DNA of 43,136 bases. Origin: UBA1738 sp003453455 (lineage in GTDB: Bacteria; Bacillota; Clostridia; UBA1381). The notes beneath the pieces were generated by a model. The model did no database searches and was not told the DNA's origin. It saw only the letters and a list, made by a program, of their open reading frames with translations. This document shows positions 15,757 through 22,480 of the stretch, piece after piece (the stretch's first letter is position 1; each line of letters starts with the position of its first letter). Location: positions 1-43,136 of the forward strand of contig CAMOOX010000005.1 in the NCBI GenBank assembly GCA_946621875.1, given 5' to 3'. The position numbers and the translations under genes were made by a program.

Positions 15757-15912
15757 TCAGGCGTCCTTTACAGGTGAATTTATAAAGTTATAAAAATAAT
15801 AAAAAAAGTAATACGAAATAAATCGTACTACATAAGCAAAAGAAGACACCAAAACAGAGGCGGACAAATTACTGTTCGCACAAGGGATTGATTTGTTGTT
15901 TAGATGTAGCAT
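15757..15912 (-). CDS. Phe/Tyr-rich leader peptide of the aromatic operon
   Basis: A 51-codon reading frame starts at ATG 15912 about 27 bases after the predicted transcription start, with GGAGTGGG upstream, and stops at 15757. Residues 31-43 read FISYYFFYYFYNF, five Phe and five Tyr in 13 codons, which is the hallmark of a control peptide for ribosome-mediated attenuation. A 9-bp hairpin (15808-15831) overlaps the codons just before and into this run and could act as a pause structure. The terminator at 15695-15725 follows, then pheA. The control codons lie 13 or more bases before the segment that can pair with the terminator arm, so a stalled ribosome would leave that segment free. Expression is inferred from layout. 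Confidence 0.85.
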   Translation of the reverse strand: MLHLNNKSIPCANSNLSASVLVSSFAYVVRFISYYFFYYFYNFINSPVKDA

Positions 15913-15945
15913 AGTAATCCCACTCCGTTTGATAAAATATGCCTA

Positions 15946-15974
15946 ATTATATACCTATACTTTTAAAATGTCAA
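15946..15974 (-). promoter_or_regulatory. Perfect consensus promoter of the aromatic operon
   Basis: On the minus strand TTGACA (15969-15974), 17 bases, TATAAT (15946-15951). This is the consensus SigmaA promoter, implying strong constitutive initiation with control placed downstream at the attenuator. Confidence 0.88.
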
Positions 15975-15986
15975 TACAAATATTGA
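15971..15986. promoter_or_regulatory. Dyad between divergent promoters, possible regulator operator
   Basis: TCAATA (15971-15976) and TATTGA (15981-15986) are perfect inverted arms around CAAA. The dyad covers parts of both -35 boxes of the divergent pheA and tetR promoters. Part of the symmetry comes from the two -35 elements themselves, so binding by the TetR-type protein is only a suggestion. Confidence 0.35.
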
Positions 15987-16011
15987 TTTTTTTTTAAAAG
16001 TGATGTATAAT
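15983..16011 (+). promoter_or_regulatory. Promoter of the TetR-family gene
   Basis: TTGATT (15983-15988), 17 bases, TATAAT (16006-16011). The two divergent -35 boxes are separated by only eight bases, so two polymerases could hardly occupy both at once. Confidence 0.75.
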
Positions 16012-16042
16012 CCACAATGTAGTAAGAAAAAAGGTGGATTTT

Positions 16043-16627
16043 ATGGGAAAGAAGAATTCTAATTCGACAAAGAAGAGGATAGTATCTGCTGCGTGGAAAC
16101 TTTTCTATGAGCAAGGATATGAAAATACTACGATAGATGAAATTGTTAAAGAATCCTGCACATCAAGAGGGTCTTTCTATCATTATTTTGACAGTAAAGA
16201 TGCGCTTTTGAGCTCACTTTCGTATGTTTTTGATGAAAAGTATGAAGAAATTTCCGAAACTCTTGATTGGAATCAGAATTGTTTTGACATTTTAATACAA
16301 ATAAATAGAGAACTTTTTGATATGATTGAAAATACAATATCAATCGACCTTTTGGCACAGCTCTATTCCTCTCAGCTAATAACGGTCGGAGAAAAACATC
16401 TTTTGGATCATAACCGCGTTTACTATAAATTTTTGCGAAAAATCGTAATTGAGGGGCAGAAAAGAGAGGAGCTAAAACGAGAGGAAAGCGTGAATGATAT
16501 AGTGAAAGAATATGCACTTTTGGAAAGAGCATTTTTGTACGATTGGTGTCTTTGTAACGGAGAATATTCGCTCAAAAGCTATTCTCAAAAAATGATGCCG
16601 CTTTTACTTAATCATTTAAAAAATTAA
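16043..16627 (+). CDS. TetR/AcrR-family transcriptional regulator
   Basis: The 194-residue protein has the N-terminal helix-turn-helix of the family: RIVSAAWKLFYEQGYENTTIDEIV, then SRGSFYHYFDSKDALL (about residues 10-55). The C-terminal helical ligand and dimer domain is divergent, as usual. The ATG at 16043 follows AAGGTGG; a GTG at 16034 sits inside the ribosome site. It is flanked by the divergent aromatic operon and the downstream putP gene on the same strand, so it may control itself, putP or the aro promoter. The inducer is unknown. Confidence 0.85.
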   Translation: MGKKNSNSTKKRIVSAAWKLFYEQGYENTTIDEIVKESCTSRGSFYHYFDSKDALLSSLSYVFDEKYEEISETLDWNQNCFDILIQINRELFDMIENTISIDLLAQLYSSQLITVGEKHLLDHNRVYYKFLRKIVIEGQKREELKREESVNDIVKEYALLERAFLYDWCLCNGEYSLKSYSQKMMPLLLNHLKN

Positions 16628-16750
16628 AAATCTATTTTTTATATAAAATAAGATATTAAGTAATGTACAGTATATAAATATAGTAAATACCTGAATTTTT
16701 TAGGGAAAATCTTAAAAATGTATAAACTTAATTCTATACTTTGGTTTGTA

Positions 16751-16779
16751 TTGTAATATTAAAAAAAGTATGCTAAAAT
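16751..16779 (+). promoter_or_regulatory. Promoter of the putP-like gene
   Basis: TTGTAA (16751-16756), 17 bases, TAAAAT (16774-16779), preceded by TGC (extended -10). The -35 overlaps the word TTTGTATTG (16745-16753), which also occurs on the minus strand of the dyad at 15972-15980. The 186-base gap between tetR and putP otherwise shows only AT-rich DNA. Confidence 0.65.
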
Positions 16780-16813
16780 ATCCTTTGTATTAAAGAAAAA
16801 GGGGGAATATTTT

Positions 16814-18343
16814 ATGTCATCTACAACTTGGGTTATGGTCGCTGCAATAATTCTCTATACGGCTATGATGGTTTATGTAGGAATAAGATGTTCAAAGAAA
16901 AACAAAACAACAGATGATTTTTATTTGGGCGGCAGAAAGCTTGGGCCGATAGTTACGGCTATGAGCGCAGAGGCCTCCGATATGAGCGCATGGTTACTTA
17001 TGGGATTGCCGGGTTTGGCGCTTATGACAGGTCTTGCCGAGGCGACATGGACAGCAATAGGCCTTGCAGTAGGTACATATTTAAACTGGCTTTTCGTTGC
17101 AAAAAGACTTAGAAATTATACTGAGAAAGTAGGAGCAGTAACGCTTCCTGAGTTTTTTTCAAAAAGATTCAAGGATGAAAAGAATATTCTTGCAGCAATA
17201 GCGGCTATTGTGATTATAATATTCTTCATTCCATATACGGCATCAGGATTTTCAGCTTGCGGAAAGCTTTTCTCAAATATATTCAATATGGATTATTCTG
17301 TGGCTATGCTTATCAGCGCTGTTGTAATCGTGCTTTACTGTACGCTTGGCGGATTTTTGGCAGCATCTACCACTGACCTTATACAAAGTATAATTATGAC
17401 CTTTGCACTGCTTACAGCGCTTGGAATCGGCGAAGGTATTATGGGTGGATTTGGTAATGTTTTTGCAAATGTTAAAGGTCTTGACGGCTATCTTGATATA
17501 ACAAAGGGATTTGATGTTGCCGGCGGTAAAACGGGAACATACGGCAGCCTTACAATTGCTTCAACGCTTGCATGGGGATTGGGATATTTCGGTATGCCGC
17601 ATGTTTTGCTTAGATTTATGGCAATAGACGACGCAAAGAAGCTGAAAACATCACGCCGCATTGCAAGTGTGTGGGTAGTTATTTCTATGGCAATCGCCGT
17701 TTTAATAGGTGTTGTTGGTTACAGTCTTATGAAGGCAGGTATAGTGCCCAATTATGACAGTGCGTCAAGTGCTGAAACTATTTTTGTGGATATTGCTGCA
17801 TTCCTGACAACGACAGGATATATTCCTGCTTTGGTAGGAGGTATATTCTTAGCAGGTATTTTGGCATCAACAATGTCAACAGCAGATTCACAGCTTATTG
17901 CGGCATCATCAAGTGTAGCCCGTGACCTTGCTATAAACACATTTAAAGTGCGACTTTCCGATAAAACTGCAATGCTTGTAGCGCGTGCATCTGTTATAGT
18001 AATCGCAGTTATTGCAGTATTTTTGGCAAAAAATCCGAATAGCTCGGTATTTCGTATCGTATCCTTTGCTTGGGCAGGATTTGGCGCAGCGTTCGGACCT
18101 GTGATGCTTTTCTCACTCTTCTGGAAGAGAACAACAAAATGGGGAGCTTTGGCAGGTATGGTTTCAGGCGGAGCGATGGTATTCATTTGGAAATTCGTTG
18201 TTGCAAAGGCAGGCGGAGTATGGGCTATATATGAGCTGTTACCTGCGTTTATTATTGCTTCGGTATTTATAGTTATTGTGAGCTTGCTTGACAAAAAGCC
18301 TTCATCTGAAATAGTTGATGAGTTTGAGACAGTAGGCAAGTAA
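16814..18343 (+). CDS. putP: Sodium/solute symporter, PutP (SSS) family
   Basis: The 509-residue membrane protein should have about 13 transmembrane helices. Sodium/proline-symporter hallmarks include DFYLGGRKLGPIVTAMSAEASDMSAWL near the N-terminus, the LPEFFSKRFKDE loop, and GILASTMSTADSQLIAASS in the region that forms the sodium site. It therefore most likely imports proline with Na+, though close SSS relatives carry other solutes. The ATG at 16814 follows AAAGGGGGAA. It has its own promoter and terminator and sits next to a TetR regulator that may control it. Confidence 0.88.
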   Translation: MSSTTWVMVAAIILYTAMMVYVGIRCSKKNKTTDDFYLGGRKLGPIVTAMSAEASDMSAWLLMGLPGLALMTGLAEATWTAIGLAVGTYLNWLFVAKRLRNYTEKVGAVTLPEFFSKRFKDEKNILAAIAAIVIIIFFIPYTASGFSACGKLFSNIFNMDYSVAMLISAVVIVLYCTLGGFLAASTTDLIQSIIMTFALLTALGIGEGIMGGFGNVFANVKGLDGYLDITKGFDVAGGKTGTYGSLTIASTLAWGLGYFGMPHVLLRFMAIDDAKKLKTSRRIASVWVVISMAIAVLIGVVGYSLMKAGIVPNYDSASSAETIFVDIAAFLTTTGYIPALVGGIFLAGILASTMSTADSQLIAASSSVARDLAINTFKVRLSDKTAMLVARASVIVIAVIAVFLAKNPNSSVFRIVSFAWAGFGAAFGPVMLFSLFWKRTTKWGALAGMVSGGAMVFIWKFVVAKAGGVWAIYELLPAFIIASVFIVIVSLLDKKPSSEIVDEFETVGK

Positions 18344-18364
18344 TTTATAATGCCTTCAAGGAAT

Positions 18365-18391
18365 AAAAGGGTGGAATAAAGCCACCCTTTT
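18365..18391 (+). terminator. Terminator after putP
   Basis: AAAAGGGTGG and CCACCCTTTT form a 10-bp stem around a 7-base loop, followed by a T-rich stretch. The next gene starts 31 bases later, so some read-through into it is possible; I see no clear separate promoter. Confidence 0.85.
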
Positions 18392-18422
18392 GTTTGGGTT
18401 TTACGAAAAAGAGGAGAAATTT

Positions 18423-19124
18423 ATGGCACTTTATGCAATCGGAGATCTTCATCTTCCGCTCGGAGTTGATAAACCGATGGATATTTTTGGAAAAAGATGG
18501 GAAAACCATGTTGAAAGGCTTAAAGAAAATTGGCAGAACACGGTGACAGAGGAGGATACCGTTGTTTTGGCAGGCGATTTTTCGTGGGCAACATATCTTG
18601 AAGAAAGCAAAAAGGATTTTGAATTTCTAAATAGTCTTCCCGGAAAAAAAATTATGTTAAAGGGGAATCACGACTACTGGTGGAGCACTATAAATAAAAT
18701 GCAGGAATTTTTGAAGAAAAACGGATTTTCACAGATAGATTTTTTGCAGAACAATTCCTTTGAATACGAAGATATCTCCATATGCGGAAGCAGGGGTTGG
18801 ACAATGCCGCAGATGAAATCATCAGAAGAGGATAAAAGAATATATGCGCGCGAGCTTATTCGTATGGAACTTTCGTTAAAGTCGGCGAAAAATCCGGAAA
18901 ACATTTTTGCATTTACGCATTATCCGACCGTAATGAACGGCTTTTTGGAAAATGAAATGACGGGGCTTTTTAAAAAATACGGCGTGAAGAAGTCATTTTT
19001 CGGGCATATACATTTTGCCTTTTTTGGTATAAAAAGCATCTTTGAAGGTGAGAAAAACGGTATAGAATATAGCCTTGTTTCCGCCGATTATCGTGAATTT
19101 ATGCCCGTAAAGATTGCAGATTAA
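18423..19124 (+). CDS. Calcineurin-like metallophosphoesterase
   Basis: The 233-residue protein carries the conserved metal-binding motifs in order: GDLHLP (Asp8, His10), LAGDFSWA, KGNHDYWW, FTHYP and FGHIHF. It is a soluble two-metal phosphohydrolase; the substrate is not evident, and related Firmicutes proteins are annotated only as phosphohydrolases. The ATG at 18423 follows GAGGAG; an upstream in-frame codon at 18390 lies within the putP terminator and is rejected. Confidence 0.87.
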   Translation: MALYAIGDLHLPLGVDKPMDIFGKRWENHVERLKENWQNTVTEEDTVVLAGDFSWATYLEESKKDFEFLNSLPGKKIMLKGNHDYWWSTINKMQEFLKKNGFSQIDFLQNNSFEYEDISICGSRGWTMPQMKSSEEDKRIYARELIRMELSLKSAKNPENIFAFTHYPTVMNGFLENEMTGLFKKYGVKKSFFGHIHFAFFGIKSIFEGEKNGIEYSLVSADYREFMPVKIAD

Positions 19125-19165
19125 CAAGATATTTTGTTGCTTTTTAATAAAATACACAAATTTAC

Positions 19166-19193
19166 TTGAATTTTTATATTTTTGTGATATAAT
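19166..19193 (+). promoter_or_regulatory. Promoter of tig-clpP-clpX
   Basis: TTGAAT (19166-19171), 16 bases, TATAAT (19188-19193) with TGA before it (extended -10). The 14-base stretch 19181-19194 is identical to that at the yicC promoter (24312-24325). No CtsR or CIRCE operator is visible. Confidence 0.75.
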
Positions 19194-19249
19194 GATTCAG
19201 ATATAAAATTGCATATTTTTGCACAAAAAGATGAGGAGGATTTAAGGCG

Positions 19250-20581
19250 ATGGCTGTTAAATCAGAACAGGTAGAAAAAAATCTTGTAAAACTTACTTTT
19301 GAAGTTTCAAGTGAGGAATTTGAAAAAGCTATAAACAAAGCATATTCAAAAAATGTTAAAAAATACAGCGTTCCCGGTTTCAGAAAGGGAAAGGTGCCGA
19401 AGAGTGTGATAGAAAAGTATTACACAGAGGCAGTATTTTATGATGACGCAGTAAACAGTGTACTTCCCGACGCTTATGAGGCAGCGCTTTCTGAGTCAGG
19501 TATAGAGCCTGCTGCACGCCCGGAATTTGATGTTGAGGAAATTAAAAAGGGCGAGCCGGTTGTATTCACAGCGCTTGTTACAACAAAACCAGAGGTTGAG
19601 CTTGGTGAATACATAGGTATAAAGGTAGCTAAAATTGAACACAATGTATCGGAAGCAGATGTTGAGAAAGAAATAAAAGTTGCCCAGGAGAAGAATGCGC
19701 GCTTAGTTCCGGCTGACGGCAAAAAGATTAAAAAGGGCAGCGTTGTTACAATTGACTTCTTAGGCAGCGTTGACGGCGTGGAATTTGAGGGCGGAAAAGG
19801 CGAGAATTATGACCTTGAAATCGGCTCCAATACATTTATTCCCGGCTTTGAAGACCAGCTTATCGGTAAAAAAGCAGGCGATGAAGTTGATGTAAATGTA
19901 ACATTCCCGGAGGAGTATCATGCGCCTGATTTGGCGGGAAAAGATGCGCTCTTTAAGGTTAAAATCCACGAAAATAAGGTTAAGGAACTTCCTGAAATCA
20001 ATGATGATTTTGCATCAGAAGTGAGCGAGTTTGATACTTTGGAAGAGTATAAAAACAGCATTAAGGAAAGACTTGAAAAAGCAGCCAGCGACAGGGTAAA
20101 GACGGAAACGGAAAATGCAGTTGTAGATAAGGTGACAGAGGGTGCAAAGGTAGAAATTCCCGAGGCTATGATAAATGACCAGTGCGAAAGAATGGTACAG
20201 GACTTTGCGCAGAGATTGCAGTATCAGGGTCTTGATATCAATCAGTATATGCAGTACACAGGTTCAAGTATAGAGCAAATGAAGGAAAGCTTTAAGCCGC
20301 AGGCTGAAAAACAGCTGAAAACAACGCTTGTTTTGGAGGCTATTTCCAAAAAGGAAAATATCAGTATAACAGATGAAGAAGTGAACGATAAAATCTGCGA
20401 AATGGCAAAGCAGTATAATATGGAAGCAGATAAGCTAAAAGAGCTTATGCAGGATAAAGATATTGAAAACCTGAAAGAGGAAATTTCAATGAATAAGGTC
20501 ATAGATATGCTTGTAAATAAGGCTAAGATTTCAAAGCCGAGGGCAAAAAAGACAACAGAAACAGCAAAAAAAGAGGACTAA
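19250..20581 (+). CDS. tig: Trigger factor, ribosome-bound chaperone
   Basis: The 443-residue peptidyl-prolyl isomerase and chaperone binds the ribosomal exit tunnel. The N-terminal ribosome-binding domain holds the signature PGFRKGKVP (about residues 42-50). An FKBP-type isomerase domain spans roughly 150-245 (GSVVTIDFLG, FIPGFEDQLIGKKAG). A long helical C-terminal arm follows, ending in a basic/acidic tail rich in Lys. GAGGAGG precedes the ATG by 10 bases. It heads an operon with clpP and clpX, a common Firmicutes arrangement linking folding to degradation. Confidence 0.95.
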   Translation: MAVKSEQVEKNLVKLTFEVSSEEFEKAINKAYSKNVKKYSVPGFRKGKVPKSVIEKYYTEAVFYDDAVNSVLPDAYEAALSESGIEPAARPEFDVEEIKKGEPVVFTALVTTKPEVELGEYIGIKVAKIEHNVSEADVEKEIKVAQEKNARLVPADGKKIKKGSVVTIDFLGSVDGVEFEGGKGENYDLEIGSNTFIPGFEDQLIGKKAGDEVDVNVTFPEEYHAPDLAGKDALFKVKIHENKVKELPEINDDFASEVSEFDTLEEYKNSIKERLEKAASDRVKTETENAVVDKVTEGAKVEIPEAMINDQCERMVQDFAQRLQYQGLDINQYMQYTGSSIEQMKESFKPQAEKQLKTTLVLEAISKKENISITDEEVNDKICEMAKQYNMEADKLKELMQDKDIENLKEEISMNKVIDMLVNKAKISKPRAKKTTETAKKED

Positions 20582-20610
20582 TTTCTTGTTAATATGAAAG
20601 GAATGATGTT

Positions 20611-21204
20611 ATGAGCTTAGTACCAATGGTAATCGAACAAACAGGAAGAGGAGAAAGAAGCTACGATATATTTTCAAGGCTTTTGGAGGATAGAATTATA
20701 TTCTTGGGTGAAGAGGTAAATGACGCGTCTGCGAGCCTTATCGTTGCGCAAATGCTTTTCCTTGAAGCAAAAGACCCTGATAAGGATATCCAGCTTTATA
20801 TCAATAGCCCGGGAGGCTCGATTTCAGCGGGTATGGCGATATATGACACTATGCAATATATAAAATGTGATGTATCTACAATATGCGTAGGTATGGCGGC
20901 AAGTATGGGTGCATTTTTGCTTTGCGCCGGAACAAAGGGGAAGCGTTTTGCGCTCCCTAACAGCGAAATTATGATTCATCAGCCGCTCCTTGGCGGACTT
21001 CAAGGTCAGGCTACCGATATACAAATTCATGCAGAGCATATTGTGGGTATAAAAAAGCACTTAAATGAGATACTTGCAGAGCGCACAGGTCAGCCGATAG
21101 ATGTTATTATGGCGGATACTGAGCGTGACAACTTTATGTCAGCAGATGCGGCAAAAGCGTACGGACTTATAGACGAAGTAATCGTAAACCGTAATCAAAA
21201 GTAA
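20611..21204 (+). CDS. clpP: ATP-dependent Clp protease proteolytic subunit
   Basis: The 197-residue serine protease forms a two-ring barrel fed by ClpX or ClpC. The triad is visible: Ser98 in GMAASMG, His123 in MIHQP, and Asp173 in TERDNF. The N-terminal PMVIEQTGRGERSYDIFSRL segment is canonical. It lies 29 bases after tig and 15 before clpX, all under the promoter at 19166. The TepA-like gene at 1583 is a separate, divergent family member. Confidence 0.97.
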   Translation: MSLVPMVIEQTGRGERSYDIFSRLLEDRIIFLGEEVNDASASLIVAQMLFLEAKDPDKDIQLYINSPGGSISAGMAIYDTMQYIKCDVSTICVGMAASMGAFLLCAGTKGKRFALPNSEIMIHQPLLGGLQGQATDIQIHAEHIVGIKKHLNEILAERTGQPIDVIMADTERDNFMSADAAKAYGLIDEVIVNRNQK

Positions 21205-21219
21205 TAAAGGGGACGAAAA

Positions 21220-22452
21220 ATGGCAAAATCCGATGAAAAGAAAGAGATTCGCTGCTCCTTTTGCGGAAAGCGTGAGTCCGAGGTAGAAGCGCTTGTTTCA
21301 GGTCCAGGGGTGTATATCTGCGATGAATGTATTAAACAATGCGAATATGTTTTAGCAGGTAAATACGACGCTAAAAGCATTGAACCCGGTGCGGAGCTGC
21401 CAAAGCCTAAGGAAATTAAAGAGATACTTGACCAGTATGTAATAGGTCAGGAGGATGCGAAAAAAATTCTGTCGGTTGCGGTATATAATCATTATAAGCG
21501 CATTGCACGAGGCGATAAGGATGATGTGGAGCTGCAAAAGAGCAATATTCTGATGGTAGGACCTACGGGTTCGGGAAAAACTTTTCTTGTGCAAAATCTT
21601 GCGCGCATTTTGAATGTACCTTTTGCAATTTCCGATGCAACCACTCTTACAGAGGCAGGATATGTCGGAGAGGATGTTGAAAATATCCTTTTGAAACTTA
21701 TTCAGGCAGCGGATTACGATATAGAAGCTGCGGAAAAGGGTATCATTTACATCGATGAGATAGACAAAATTGCAAGAAAGGGCGAGAATGTTTCTATAAC
21801 CCGCGATGTAAGCGGAGAAGGTGTTCAGCAGACGCTTTTAAAGGTCTTGGAAGGAACTGTTGCGTCTGTACCGCCAACGGGCGGCAGAAAACACCCACAT
21901 CAGGAGTTTATACAGATTGACACTACAAATATTTTGTTTATCTGCGGCGGTGCTTTTGACGGACTTGAAAAGATTATTGCAGACCGTGTGGGCAAAAAAA
22001 CGCTCGGTTTCGGAGCAGAAATTGAAAGTAAGCATGAAGCGGATGTTTCTGAGCTTTTGAAGCAGGTGACACCGCAGGATTTCTTAAAATTCGGACTTAT
22101 TCCTGAATTTATAGGCAGACTTCCGATAGTTGCAAAACTTGAAAAACTTGACAGAAAAGCACTTATAAAAATTCTGACAGAGCCGAAAAATGCACTGATT
22201 AAGCAGTATCAGTCGCTACTCAAAATGGATAATGTCAAATTGACTTTTGATAAGGCAGCGGTTGAAGCTATTGCGGATATGGCTCTTAAAAGAAATACGG
22301 GAGCAAGAGGACTTCGTTCCATTATCGAGGAAACTATGACGGATATGATGTTTAATATTCCGTCAGAACCCGATGTAAAACAGTGTGTTGTGCATAAAGA
22401 CTGCATAACAAGTGGGAAAGAGCCTGAAATAATAAGAGAAAAAGCAAGTTAA
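21220..22452 (+). CDS. clpX: ATP-dependent Clp protease ATP-binding subunit ClpX
   Basis: The 410-residue AAA+ unfoldase delivers substrates to ClpP. The N-terminal zinc finger uses Cys12, Cys15, Cys34 and Cys37. Walker A is GPTGSGKT near residue 116-123, and Walker B is YIDEIDKIA. The ClpP-binding loop region and GGRKHPHQEF are present, as is LKRNTGARGLRSI of sensor 2. Full length and third in the operon. Confidence 0.97.
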   Translation: MAKSDEKKEIRCSFCGKRESEVEALVSGPGVYICDECIKQCEYVLAGKYDAKSIEPGAELPKPKEIKEILDQYVIGQEDAKKILSVAVYNHYKRIARGDKDDVELQKSNILMVGPTGSGKTFLVQNLARILNVPFAISDATTLTEAGYVGEDVENILLKLIQAADYDIEAAEKGIIYIDEIDKIARKGENVSITRDVSGEGVQQTLLKVLEGTVASVPPTGGRKHPHQEFIQIDTTNILFICGGAFDGLEKIIADRVGKKTLGFGAEIESKHEADVSELLKQVTPQDFLKFGLIPEFIGRLPIVAKLEKLDRKALIKILTEPKNALIKQYQSLLKMDNVKLTFDKAAVEAIADMALKRNTGARGLRSIIEETMTDMMFNIPSEPDVKQCVVHKDCITSGKEPEIIREKAS

Positions 22453-22480
22453 AACAGCAGGATTTATCCTGCTGTTTTTT
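22451..22480. terminator. Bidirectional terminator between clpX and rqcH
   Basis: AAAACAGCAGGA (22451-22462) pairs with TCCTGCTGTTTT (22467-22478) around TTTA, with T-tracts both ways. The rqcH stop codon lies in the loop. Confidence 0.9.

Noticed and set aside
15670..15945. T-box riboswitch upstream of pheA
   Set aside because: I find no T-box core (AGGGTGGNACCGCG-like) nor the long specifier stem; the region is explained by the leader peptide and terminator.
16628..16750. Possible terminator or operator in the tetR-putP gap
   Set aside because: AT-rich imperfect repeats occur but none has a solid stem with a T-run; nothing beyond the putP promoter can be supported.
17752..18339. 195-codon minus-strand frame inside putP
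   Set aside because: Antisense to conserved SSS-family sequence with Thr/Ala/Ile-biased composition; no recognisable domain.
19125..19165. Weak hairpin AACAA/TTGTT after the metallophosphoesterase gene
   Set aside because: Only five A/T-rich pairs; too weak to call as a terminator.
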